A stretch of DNA of 57,233 nt from Microbacterium aurantiacum (GTDB lineage Bacteria; Actinomycetota; Actinomycetes; Actinomycetales; Microbacteriaceae). The stretch is taken from positions 1 through 57,233 of the forward strand of contig NZ_PGGU01000015.1 in NCBI RefSeq assembly GCF_002872075.1. Reading direction: 5' to 3'. The notes beneath the pieces were generated by a model. The model was not told the origin of the DNA, searched no databases, and was given only the letters and a program-made list of their open reading frames with translations. Shown here one piece after another: positions 1-8,134 of the stretch; the first letter of the stretch is position 1, and each line of letters begins with the position of its first letter. The translations under genes were made by a program, and so were the position numbers.

Positions 1-1
1 C

Positions 2-30
2 GGCGGCGGCCGGTACCACCGGCCGCCGCC
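2..30. terminator. GC hairpin before the first connector gene
   Basis: Perfect 13-bp inverted repeat (arms 2-14 and 18-30) with a 3-nt loop, no T-run. It lies about 34 bases before the first start codon. It could end or protect the transcript of the gene to the left, or lie inside the 3' end of that gene, since at least one frame stays open across it. The window edge prevents a decision. Confidence 0.4.
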
Positions 31-63
31 ACCCCCTCACACTTTCAACGACGGGAGCGACCG

Positions 64-633
64 ATGCCTGAGACCTCCGACCTGCTGCTCACCGATCAGG
101 AGGTGCAGGCAGTCACGAACGAGCCGCTCTCCGCGGCACAGGCCGCCGCCGTCGCCGTCCAGGCAACCGAGGCCGTCCGCGACCGCTGCGGATGGCGAGT
201 CGCCAAGCCTGCCGACGAGACGTTCACCCTGTCATCGCGAGGCGGACGTCTGCTGTTCCTGCCGAGCCTGCATGTGAACAGCGTCGCCACCCTCACCGAG
301 AACGGCGAACCCCTCACCGCCGGCACCGACTTCGACTGGGACGAGAACGGCGTCATCGAACGCATCGGCCGCCGCTGGCCGCGCGGCCGCCGACTCATCG
401 TCGCCACCATCAACCACGGCTACGACACCTGCCCCGGCGGCATCGCTCAAGCCATCGCCGCCGCTGTCGCCCGCGGCGTCCTCGCCCCGGCCGGAGGCAT
501 CGCCTCCGAGACCGCGATCGGGCAATCGATCGTCTACTCCCGGATGTCTGCCGGCGGGCTTGCCGCCGGCGCCATGTTCGTCGACGACGAGTTCACCCGC
601 ATCGACGAACACCGACTGAGGGCAAGCCGATGA
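64..633 (+). CDS. Phage head-tail connector protein (gp6-like)
   Basis: 189 aa. The size, the Ala-rich helical start (residues 20-40) and the position directly before two other neck genes fit the head-tail adaptor class that sits under the portal in HK97-like siphoviruses. The middle holds the short beta segments common in this family (residues 55-95), followed by a helical C-terminus. The start is ATG at 64 with a purine-rich GGGAGCGA stretch upstream. Its stop overlaps the next start (ATGA at 630-633), so translation is probably coupled. The role is inferred from context and general resemblance; no catalytic residues are expected. Confidence 0.65.
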   Translation: MPETSDLLLTDQEVQAVTNEPLSAAQAAAVAVQATEAVRDRCGWRVAKPADETFTLSSRGGRLLFLPSLHVNSVATLTENGEPLTAGTDFDWDENGVIERIGRRWPRGRRLIVATINHGYDTCPGGIAQAIAAAVARGVLAPAGGIASETAIGQSIVYSRMSAGGLAAGAMFVDDEFTRIDEHRLRASR

Positions 634-953
634 GACTTCGGCAGAGCTTCACTCCGCACACCGTCACCGTCCGCGACCTGACCGGCGCCGGCGGCATGGG
701 GCAGCGGCACGCCGACCCGCGCGAGGTCGCAGACGTCTGGGTCGTCGACGAACGCCTCGTGGTCATCGACGACGTCGGGACCGAGGTCGTCTCCAACACG
801 CAGGTCTCCACGAACGTCGAGGAGATCATTCCGCTCGGCTCCCTCGTCACCGTCTGGAAAGGCGAACCGGGGGAGCGGCAGGCGAAGGTCGTGAAGATCA
901 GCGTCTTCCGGCACAACCGGCTCCCGCAATCCCGAACCCTGTTCCTCACCTGA
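630..953 (+). CDS. Phage head closure / head-tail joining protein
   Basis: 107 aa, starting at the ATG that overlaps the previous stop codon. Longer readings in this frame run through the preceding gene and are rejected. It is a small beta-rich protein whose C-terminal half (residues 60-107) has alternating hydrophobic strands, as in the SPP1 gp16/HK97 gp7-type stoppers that close the head before tail joining. The assignment rests mainly on position between the connector and the gp10-like gene, so the exact role could be swapped with a neighbour. Confidence 0.6.
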   Translation: MRLRQSFTPHTVTVRDLTGAGGMGQRHADPREVADVWVVDERLVVIDDVGTEVVSNTQVSTNVEEIIPLGSLVTVWKGEPGERQAKVVKISVFRHNRLPQSRTLFLT

Positions 954-965
954 TCGGAGGCGATC

Positions 966-1280
966 GTGAACCTGAAGCCGATTCTCACGATCGTCGAGAA
1001 GGCGGCGCAGGACGCGATGCGCAAGACCGGCCGGGAACTGCTGAAGCGCTCGAACGAACTCGCCCCGGTCGATGACCGTGACCTGATCAAGTCCGGGAAG
1101 GTCGTCGTCGACGACCTCAGCGTGACCGTCCGATACACCGCCCCGCACGCCGTGTTCCAGCACGAGCACCTCGACTGGGAGCACGACGACGGCGGGAGCG
1201 CGAAGTTCCTCGAGCGGGCCTCCGACGAGATCGACATCGGCGCCGCAGTGGCCGAAGCAGTACGGGAGGCACTCGGGTGA
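966..1280 (+). CDS. HK97 gp10-like neck / tail completion protein
   Basis: 104 aa, GTG start at 966 after a GGAGG-like site (CGGAGGCGATC). The N-terminal amphipathic helix, the central segment with KRSNELAPVDDRDL (residues 27-40) and the following strands that lead to YTAPHAVFQHEH are typical of the HK97 gp10 family. In that family a 'tYA..vE.Gt'-type motif precedes a His/Pro-rich loop. These proteins complete the neck or tail top. The stop overlaps the next GTG start by 4 nt. Confidence 0.75.
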   Translation: MNLKPILTIVEKAAQDAMRKTGRELLKRSNELAPVDDRDLIKSGKVVVDDLSVTVRYTAPHAVFQHEHLDWEHDDGGSAKFLERASDEIDIGAAVAEAVREALG

Positions 1281-1684
1281 GTGACGCAACTCTGAAGACA
1301 ACCCTGTGCGAGATCCTCGGCAGCATCGACGGCTTCGAATGGAGCACCGACCCGTACACCGCCGACGTCGTCGGTGTGTTCTACGGCCGCATCGAGGAAA
1401 CCCCCGATCGCGCTGTCGGCGTCCGCCTCTACGGCTCGAGCGACACCCGCGATCTCACCCGACGCAAGGCGCAGATCTGGGTGCGAGGCGCGCGCGGTGA
1501 ACGCGACAGCGCCGACCGCATCGCGGACGACGTGTTCGCGCGCTTCGACAAGCTCTCCCGCGAGGGAGGGATCCTCGGCATCCGCCGCGAATCCATGTCG
1601 GACCAAGGGTCCGACGACAACGGCCGCGAGCAGCGGTCGGAGAACTACACCATCACCCTCGACAACAAGGAGGCTCTGCAATGA
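1277..1684 (+). CDS. Phage tail terminator-type protein
   Basis: 135 aa, GTG start overlapping the gp10-like stop. A mixed alpha/beta protein placed between the gp10-like gene and the major tail protein, which is the usual site of the tail terminator that caps the tube and sets where the head docks. No diagnostic motif is visible; the assignment is from gene order and size (family range about 120-150 aa). The stop overlaps the major tail start (ATGA at 1681). Confidence 0.6.
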   Translation: MSDATLKTTLCEILGSIDGFEWSTDPYTADVVGVFYGRIEETPDRAVGVRLYGSSDTRDLTRRKAQIWVRGARGERDSADRIADDVFARFDKLSREGGILGIRRESMSDQGSDDNGREQRSENYTITLDNKEALQ

Positions 1685-2439
1685 GCACACAGCCACTTCC
1701 CGCCGGTACGACGCTCGGGCAGAGCTTCGAGTACGGCATCGACATCAACATCGGCACGTTCGCGTCGCCGACCTGGCAGCCGGTCCGCCGCATCTCCGGG
1801 TGGGCGCCGACCTTCCCGAAGGTCACGCAGGACGACGGCACGTACGACGACCGCGGTGCACCGAGCGAGGGCGTCTCTGGTCGCGGCTTCGCCGGGGCAT
1901 TCACCGTCCAGGCGAACCGGTCCCTCACCTCGGGCCTGTACCTTCCCGAGGTGGAGGCGATCGTCAACGCATCGCGCCGCAAGGGCGAGCAGGCGATCCT
2001 CGACATCCGGTTCTACCACAAGCCGGACTCCGGCACCCCGCACCCGACGGATGCCGGCCGCGCGTCGGTGACCGTCGAGTCCAGCCGGCAGAACACCGGC
2101 AACGCCGAGATCGATGTGTTCTCGGTGTCCCTCACGGGCAAGGGCGAGTACACGCCCATCCCCAACCCGTTCACCGGGTGGAACGACAACCCCACGCCGG
2201 CGATCTCCTCGATCTCTCCGGCCGGTCAGATTGCGACGAAGATGATCACCCTCACCGGTGTCGGCTTCCTCGGCGCGACCGACGTGAAGTTCGCCGCGGT
2301 GTCGGCGACCGCGTTCACCGTCGTCTCGGCGACCATGATCGTCGCCACCGTCCCCGCCGGGACCGCGGGCAGCGTCAACGTGACCGTCATCACCCCTGTC
2401 GGCACCTCGGTGGCCTTCGCATACACGCGCGGCGCCTGA
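1681..2439 (+). CDS. Major tail protein with C-terminal Ig-like (IPT/TIG) domain
   Basis: 252 aa. Residues 1-160 form the tail-tube domain. Residues about 165-252 form a separate IPT/TIG-type beta-sandwich, recognised by the series PAISSISPAGQ, ITLTGVGFLGATDVKF, VVSATMIVATVP and GSVNVTVITPVG. Such Ig-like domains often decorate the outside of the tail tube and may bind cell-surface glycans weakly. A strong hairpin directly follows the gene, as expected for a highly expressed structural gene. Start at the ATG overlapping the previous stop. Confidence 0.85.
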   Translation: MSTQPLPAGTTLGQSFEYGIDINIGTFASPTWQPVRRISGWAPTFPKVTQDDGTYDDRGAPSEGVSGRGFAGAFTVQANRSLTSGLYLPEVEAIVNASRRKGEQAILDIRFYHKPDSGTPHPTDAGRASVTVESSRQNTGNAEIDVFSVSLTGKGEYTPIPNPFTGWNDNPTPAISSISPAGQIATKMITLTGVGFLGATDVKFAAVSATAFTVVSATMIVATVPAGTAGSVNVTVITPVGTSVAFAYTRGA

Positions 2440-2449
2440 CCTCGACCCG

Positions 2450-2481
2450 GAGGCCCGGGTGCGCTCACGCGCCCGGGCCTC
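2450..2481. terminator. Hairpin after the major tail gene
   Basis: Arms GAGGCCCGGG (2450-2459) and CCCGGGCCTC (2472-2481) pair perfectly, and the interior GCGC...GCGC can extend the stem. No T-run follows. It lies 10 bases after the tail gene stop, so it could cause partial termination or protect the 3' end of the tail message, lowering expression of the chaperone genes downstream. Confidence 0.65.
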
Positions 2482-2554
2482 TGGTTCCACCGATGTGTCC
2501 GTCAGCTGGACGCGACGCGTCCACCTCTGACCACCCACGACGAAAGGTCTCCGC

Positions 2555-2989
2555 ATGACCTCCGCGACCGCGACCGCGACCGACTTCGCCGACTGGGCGA
2601 TCCCCGCGCTGACCCTGCCGCCGCTTCCCACCCGAGACGGCGAGCCGCGCGTCTTCGTGATCCAGCCGCCCAGCGTCGGCGACGTGAGCAAGCTCCTCGC
2701 CTGCGCAGTGCGCGGAGAGGTCAAGCTCGGCATCGTCAAAGGACCGATCCCCGCTGGCGTGCAGGAGATCCTCGACTCGATCTCGCCCGATGAGCACCCC
2801 GCCCTCGGCTCCACCTATCAGGAGATGGTGGACGCCGGCGTCCACCCCGACACGATCGGGCGCGCCGCCTATTACAGCGTCTTCTACTGGACCCGCGGCC
2901 GCGACTGGGCCGACGGTCTCGCCGTCCTCCTCTGGGGCCGCGAGCAGGGCAACGAAGGCGAGGCGGGAGAGACCGCCCCAAAAGACTAG
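2555..2989 (+). CDS. Tail assembly chaperone (short, G-type product)
   Basis: 144 aa. The first of two overlapping reading frames between the major tail and tape measure genes, the conserved site of tail assembly chaperones. The protein is acidic with helical segments. The last codons before TAG contain the heptamer C CCA AAA (2977-2983) in the phase needed for -1 slippage. The unshifted product ends at 2989 and the shifted product continues to 3327. These chaperones coat the tape measure and recruit tail tube subunits, then leave the virion. Confidence 0.8.
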   Translation: MTSATATATDFADWAIPALTLPPLPTRDGEPRVFVIQPPSVGDVSKLLACAVRGEVKLGIVKGPIPAGVQEILDSISPDEHPALGSTYQEMVDAGVHPDTIGRAAYYSVFYWTRGRDWADGLAVLLWGREQGNEGEAGETAPKD

Positions 2990-3327
2990 AGACGGCCGAG
3001 GACTGGGCGCCGTACGGCCGAGGTGGTGAGCCCGACGCCGACGGTTGGTATCCCGACTATGCGAAGGTGCCGACCCGGCTCCGCCCCGCCAAAGTCGCCC
3101 CGGCCGTCACCGGCACACCGATCGATACCTCATGGCTGGCGATCGTGAACCACTGGCGCATCGTCGTCGCCGAGCTCATGGAGCGCGGCGTCGACCTGTA
3201 CGCCGCCGACGTTCGCGCCCGCCCGTGGCCGGGAGTCCGGACGCTGATCTTCTCACTCATCGACTCCGACACCCGGCTCCGCGCCGCACTGCGAAGGGAC
3301 ACCGATGAACAAGCTGACCGTCGCTGA
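2555..3327 (+). CDS. Tail assembly chaperone, -1 frameshift product (G-T type)
   Basis: Predicted join of 2555-2983 with 2983-3327: 143 residues plus 114 residues, 257 aa in total. The second frame has no start codon of its own near the overlap and is open from the slippery site through 3324. It reads sensibly from the junction (RLETAEDWAPYG, later DTSWLAIVNHWRIVV). The first available ATG in it, at 3133, would remove about 50 residues, so translation by -1 shift is the better explanation. The end overlaps the tape measure start by 23 nt. The frameshift is inferred from sequence, by analogy with lambda G/GT and many actinophages. Confidence 0.8.
2977..2983 (+). promoter_or_regulatory. -1 ribosomal slippery heptamer CCCAAAA
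   Basis: The zero frame reads GCC CCA AAA GAC TAG. The heptamer C CCA AAA matches the X XXY YYZ rule exactly, and the zero-frame stop follows one codon later. Slippage gives AGA CTA GAG, entering the long second frame. Confidence 0.85.
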
Positions 3328-6148
3328 CCTCGAGGTACTGTTCACCGCCAACGTCGACCGTGTGGAGAAGGCCGAGAAGCAGGTCGTCGCCATCGGCAAG
3401 AAGATCGAGGCGAACCCGCTCAAGCTCGGCTCTGACGCCAAGGGCGTTCTCGGTGACATGGACCGCGTCGAGAAGGCGGTCAAGAAACTCGTCTCTGAGC
3501 GGGCCGTCCTCAAGCTCGACGCCGACGTCTCCCGCGCCGAGAAGAACCTCGAGCGCGCCGTCGACAAGCTCGAAGACCTCCACATCCGCGCAGAGGGTGG
3601 ACTCGACGTCACCGCCGACGTGAAGCGCGCCGAGGCATCGATCCAGCGCATCGAGCGGATGCTCGACGGCCTGAAGCAGGCCCGCAACGCCGTGGACGTA
3701 GAGGTCGACGCCGAGCCGGCAGAGACCGGACTGAAGCGATTCCTCAGCCTGTTCAAGCGCAAGACCGAGGAGGCCGGCGCGGAAGGCGGTCGCTCGCTCG
3801 GCCAGGGACTCGACGCCGCCACCCGTGGCGCCGGCGAGAAGGTCGGCCAGGTCGTCGGCGGCGAGATCGAGTCGACCCTCGTCGACGCCCTGTCCGCGAT
3901 CCCCATCGCCGGCGGCATCGTGATCGCCGGCTACGCGATCGGCAAGGCCGTGATCGGCGCCATGCAGGACGGCCTCGCCGTCGAGCAGCGCACCGACCGG
4001 CTGCAGGGGCTCACCGGTATCAGCGAAGCCGACGCTCTCCGTCTCGGTCGCGCATCGGGCGAGGCGTACGCGAACAACTTCGGCGAGTCGATCGAATCCA
4101 ACATGGACGCGACCCGGCTCGCCTTGCAGTTCCGCATCCTGGACCCGTCTGCAACAACGCGCGACGCGCAGCAGGTCGTGCAAGGGCTCGCGGGAATCGC
4201 CGACGTCCTCAGCGAGGACGTGCGCCCCACCGCGCAGGCGGTCACGCAACTGCTCAGCAACGGACTCGCGAAGAACGCACAAGAAGCGTTCGACCTGATC
4301 GCCGCCGGCGCCCGCAACGGCATGAACCGTAACGAGGATCTGCTCGACACCCTCACCGAGTACCCATCGCTGTTCAAGCGCCTCGGACTCTCCGGCGAGG
4401 AAGCACTCGGCCTGATCAATCAGGGCATGCGGGCCGGAGCGCGGAACAGCGATCTCGCCGCGGATGCGCTGAAGGAGTTCCAGATCCGCGCCACGGACGC
4501 GTCCGTGCTGTCGGCAGAGTCGTTCACCAACCTTGGGTTGAACGCCGAGGAGATGACGGCGAAGATCGCCCGAGGCGGCCAGGAGGCCCGCGACGGACTC
4601 GCTCAGGTGCTGACCAAGCTCCGCGAGACCGAAGACCCGGTGCTCCGCAACGCAGCCGCCGTGGGTCTGTTCGGCACGCAGGCGGAAGACCTCGGCGAGG
4701 CGCTGTTTGCAATGGATCTGACTACGGCCGTCGCTCAACTTGATGGCGTCGCCGGATCCGCGCAGCGGATGTTCGACACCCTCGCGGGCAACGACGCGTC
4801 GAAGATCGAGCAGGCACAGCGGAACATCGAAGTCGCCGCCGATGGAATCAAGGGAGCCCTCGCCTCCGTGTTCGCCGAGCCTCTGGGCGATTTCGCCGAT
4901 TGGGTATCACAGAACCGCGGGCCGATCCTTCAGTTCTTCCAAGACCTGCTGAACGGAGCGATCGACTTCGGCATCTCCGCTACGGAGTCCTTCGGGTCGT
5001 TCGTGTCGGGGCCGCTCGCGGAGATGGTCGATGGCGTGGCAAGCCTCATCGATTTCTTCAACGGTGGCGAAGGTCGGCCGAAGGAACTCGACGACCTGGC
5101 CGACGGGATGCGCGGTTTCGAGAGCACGACCGATGCCGCGGTGGTCAAGCTGGAAGAGATGCGCGGCCAGTTCAACGACTTCACCGACCCGCTCGTCGCA
5201 CTCGGCTACGTCAACGACGCCGCCCTGCGCACCGCGGACGCGGTGTCCAAGGTCGGCACCGCCGCCAGCGACGGAGCATCCCTGATGGGAGAGTTCACGA
5301 CCGCGCAAGACGGTTCGGTGCGAGCGAGCGGCGAACTCAAGGCGCAACTCGATGCCTCGGCGGAAGCTCTGCGCATCGAGTACGAAGCGGCCGTGGCGGC
5401 GGGGGAGTCTCAAGAGAACCTGCAAGGGCGCTATGCCGCGACGCGGGATGCTCTGATGGGTCAATTGACCGCGATGGGGATGACGCGCGAGGAAGCTCAA
5501 GCGCTCATCGACACCGTGCTGCAGACTCCCGAGGAGGCGTCGACGTTCTACAGTTCGAACGCTGACGCGGAGACGTGGAAGGTCGACAACCTCGGCAACC
5601 GGATCATCACTCTGCCCGATGGCAGCGCGGTGATCTACGCCGACGCGTCGCCGGCATCGTCCACGGTCGACCGGCTCATCACCACGAACAGCGGTCGACA
5701 GATCTGGGTGAAGGTGTTTGCCGACGGCTCGGGGTTCAAGCTCCCCGGCGGCCGCGCCGTGACCGCCCAGGCTCAGGGGTCGGTGCTCGAGTTCATGGCC
5801 GAGGGCGGTCTGACTCCGATGCAGTCGATCGCGCAGATGGTGCCGGCGAACACCTGGCGTGTGGTCGGTGATCGCAGTGACGTTCCAGAGGCGTTCATCC
5901 CGCTCGATGGATCGCCTCGTTCGATGGCGATCCTCGGCGAGACCATGCGGCGCATGGGCGTTACTCCGATGGCTGCCGGCGGAATCAGCGGAGCCGGAAC
6001 GGTTGTCGACCTGCAGGCGGTCGTCAACGAGATCCGCGCGTTGCGTGCCAACCTCAGCCGGCCGAACGTCGCGATCAACCACCCGGATTCAAGCGATCCG
6101 AAGTCCGATGCGTGGGAAGCCGCGCAGATCCTTGGAATCGATGTGTAG
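3305..6148 (+). CDS. Tail tape measure protein
   Basis: 947 aa, the longest protein in the window. It sets tail length and is ejected ahead of the DNA. Residues 1-150 are charged heptad-like helices (coiled coil). Residues about 199-222 form a hydrophobic, Gly/Ala-rich segment (GGIVIAGYAIGKAVIG) typical of the membrane-inserting part. A helical domain follows (about 230-520) that resembles phage minor tail/TP901 core regions. The C-terminal third is Gly/Ala-rich and includes a WRVVGDRSDVPEAFIPLDG motif (about 857-875), common in actinophage tape measures. At roughly 0.15 nm per residue (known rule) a tail near 140 nm is expected. ATG at 3305, overlapping the chaperone frame. Confidence 0.93.
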   Translation: MNKLTVADLEVLFTANVDRVEKAEKQVVAIGKKIEANPLKLGSDAKGVLGDMDRVEKAVKKLVSERAVLKLDADVSRAEKNLERAVDKLEDLHIRAEGGLDVTADVKRAEASIQRIERMLDGLKQARNAVDVEVDAEPAETGLKRFLSLFKRKTEEAGAEGGRSLGQGLDAATRGAGEKVGQVVGGEIESTLVDALSAIPIAGGIVIAGYAIGKAVIGAMQDGLAVEQRTDRLQGLTGISEADALRLGRASGEAYANNFGESIESNMDATRLALQFRILDPSATTRDAQQVVQGLAGIADVLSEDVRPTAQAVTQLLSNGLAKNAQEAFDLIAAGARNGMNRNEDLLDTLTEYPSLFKRLGLSGEEALGLINQGMRAGARNSDLAADALKEFQIRATDASVLSAESFTNLGLNAEEMTAKIARGGQEARDGLAQVLTKLRETEDPVLRNAAAVGLFGTQAEDLGEALFAMDLTTAVAQLDGVAGSAQRMFDTLAGNDASKIEQAQRNIEVAADGIKGALASVFAEPLGDFADWVSQNRGPILQFFQDLLNGAIDFGISATESFGSFVSGPLAEMVDGVASLIDFFNGGEGRPKELDDLADGMRGFESTTDAAVVKLEEMRGQFNDFTDPLVALGYVNDAALRTADAVSKVGTAASDGASLMGEFTTAQDGSVRASGELKAQLDASAEALRIEYEAAVAAGESQENLQGRYAATRDALMGQLTAMGMTREEAQALIDTVLQTPEEASTFYSSNADAETWKVDNLGNRIITLPDGSAVIYADASPASSTVDRLITTNSGRQIWVKVFADGSGFKLPGGRAVTAQAQGSVLEFMAEGGLTPMQSIAQMVPANTWRVVGDRSDVPEAFIPLDGSPRSMAILGETMRRMGVTPMAAGGISGAGTVVDLQAVVNEIRALRANLSRPNVAINHPDSSDPKSDAWEAAQILGIDV

Positions 6149-6157
6149 GAGGCCGAT

Positions 6158-8119
6158 GTGTACTCGGTGAACGGCGTCCCTCTGGATAACCCGGTGTTCG
6201 GCTGGATCCTTCGGGCGCCGACTGAGCCGCTGTCGTCGTTCACGTTCGATCGCGCGTCGATGGAGCGAGCGGGCCGGGACGGGGTGGTGGCGGGGCTTCC
6301 TGCCACCACCGGCCCGGTCTCGCTTCGGTTTATCGTGCAGACTCCACGCGCGAACCTCGAGACGCTCATCGCCGTCTTCGCCGCCGGCGGCGTTCTCGCG
6401 GTGACCGCCAACACTGGGCGCGAGGTTTCGTACGAGACCCTCAGCCACACGCCGACCGGTCACGGTCCCGCCGATGCGGTCGTGGACGCGACGTTCCTGA
6501 TCCGCCTGCCCTCCGTGTTCTGGCGGGACAAGACGGAATCGACCACGACCGGAGCTCTGACGAGTGCGTCTATTCCCGTGCGGCTGTTCGGGATGGCTCC
6601 GATGCCGGGGGCGGTGCCGGTCGCGCGGAACGAGGCGGTCAACCCCTCCTTCGAGGCTCCTGGCGCGGCGCTTGTGCATGCGACCAACCTGGCGCTGAAT
6701 CCGAACGCAGCCCCTGCGGGGGCTGCTGGATTCCGCTCCAACAACGTCGCGGTTTGGACGGTCACCCGTCAGACCGTGGGCGCTTCCACTAACCCGCAGG
6801 GCATCACGACTCGCGCCGCATCTGCTTTCAACGGCGCTCAGAACAACCCCTTCATCATGAACATGTACGACATCGATGGCAACGGGAACGTCGGTCCAGC
6901 CAGCGTCGCCGGTGCGTGGTTCTACGTGCCCGCGGGTGGATATGAGGCGTGGCTCGGTTCGTCCTCAGAAACGGTTCGGACCCCGCTCCCGGGCAGCACA
7001 TGGGTGTGGGTCACTGGAACGTCGGCAGCGAACTCTTACATGGGCGCGTACGTCTCCAAGGTCTCGGGCAACGCCGGTGCATCGGATATCGCCTACATCA
7101 CCGGAGTTACCTCGCTGGTGGGGACCGTGCCACCGAAGGCCACAATCGCGGGAGGGGTCGCCTACCCGTCCACGGCTGCACCTGACCCCGACCTCGTCAC
7201 CGCCTTCACCGCGACAGCCAACTCGTCCACCAGCACGCTATCTGGCGTGGCGCCTGCGGCACTCTCGGGCGGGATCGCGACGGCATTCCCGGTTCAGTCC
7301 GGCGCGTGGTCGTCTGACCGGGCGAAGTCCCTCAGGGTCGTCCCCAAGGGTGACAACGCGGGCAGCTATGGCCAACTCGTGGCCGCTGGCCTCACGACGG
7401 GGAAGACGTACACGCTCATGGTGAAGGCTCGCCTCGCAGCGATCCAATCCGGAACCCTGCACGGCAACGCACGCCGGTTCTACACCGGCTTTGACGTGAA
7501 CAACTTCGCAACCGCACCGAACGCCGTGGGAGTGCACGACCTGAGGATCGTGGTGACCGCCACCGCGGCGTCTACCGCTGTCATCTTCTACAACGGTTCC
7601 CTCTCCACCGACATGTGGTGGGATGACCTCGCGATCGTCGAAGGCAACTACACCGGTCCCGCATTCAACGGAAGCACCCCGGCGTCATCGTCCCGGGTGT
7701 ACCTGTGGGATGCCACACCGGACGGATCAGCCTCTGCGGCCTGGGATCGCTCGTCGATCAACGGCGGACTCTCGGCGCCGGTCGCCGACGCGGTGATCCG
7801 CGTGCAGGGCGCCGCCGGCGGGATTCAGATCGTCGACTCGTCTGGTGCATGGGCGTCGCTGCCGACCGTGACCGCTGGCCAGTGGGTGCGGTTCGAGTGC
7901 GCCACAGGGCGGGCGTTCATCACGACGTCGGACACCTGGACCGGCGGCACGGACGTCTCTGGGCTGGTCGACTTCGGCGGGCCGCGTGGCGTTTTCGAGA
8001 TCACGCCGGTCCTGACGCCTGGTGATCCATCGACCCGGTTCGGTCAGGTCACGGTCACCACGACGTCCCGCAGCGGGGCGTCGGTTGCTGTGCGCGGGAG
8101 AGCCGCGTACCTGCTCTAA
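6158..8119 (+). CDS. Distal tail protein with carbohydrate-binding-like insertions
   Basis: 653 aa, GTG start at 6158 after AGGAGG. The N-terminal part (residues 1-150, with PLDNPVFGWILR and LIRLPSVFWRD) and the C-terminal part (about 530-653) together resemble a Dit-type fold. Between them lie two beta-rich segments (about 170-345 and 350-520). These begin with motifs such as NEAVNPSFEAPG and NLALNPNAAP and contain SLRVVPKG and MWWDDLAIVEG. That pattern is typical of CBM4/9-like jelly-roll modules. Evolved Dit proteins with such modules help siphoviruses attach to cell-wall glycans. Position directly after the tape measure supports the call. Confidence 0.8.
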   Translation: MYSVNGVPLDNPVFGWILRAPTEPLSSFTFDRASMERAGRDGVVAGLPATTGPVSLRFIVQTPRANLETLIAVFAAGGVLAVTANTGREVSYETLSHTPTGHGPADAVVDATFLIRLPSVFWRDKTESTTTGALTSASIPVRLFGMAPMPGAVPVARNEAVNPSFEAPGAALVHATNLALNPNAAPAGAAGFRSNNVAVWTVTRQTVGASTNPQGITTRAASAFNGAQNNPFIMNMYDIDGNGNVGPASVAGAWFYVPAGGYEAWLGSSSETVRTPLPGSTWVWVTGTSAANSYMGAYVSKVSGNAGASDIAYITGVTSLVGTVPPKATIAGGVAYPSTAAPDPDLVTAFTATANSSTSTLSGVAPAALSGGIATAFPVQSGAWSSDRAKSLRVVPKGDNAGSYGQLVAAGLTTGKTYTLMVKARLAAIQSGTLHGNARRFYTGFDVNNFATAPNAVGVHDLRIVVTATAASTAVIFYNGSLSTDMWWDDLAIVEGNYTGPAFNGSTPASSSRVYLWDATPDGSASAAWDRSSINGGLSAPVADAVIRVQGAAGGIQIVDSSGAWASLPTVTAGQWVRFECATGRAFITTSDTWTGGTDVSGLVDFGGPRGVFEITPVLTPGDPSTRFGQVTVTTTSRSGASVAVRGRAAYLL

Positions 8120-8134
8120 CCCACGGAGGTTCGC

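Noticed and set aside
1374..2558. 394-codon + frame across the tail terminator and major tail genes
   Set aside because: Arg/Pro/His-rich shadow frame overlapping two genes with clear family features.
3257..6082. Long open frames on the minus strand opposite the tape measure gene
   Set aside because: They arise from high GC and third-base bias; they lack ribosome-binding sites and domains, while the + frame is a clear tape measure protein.
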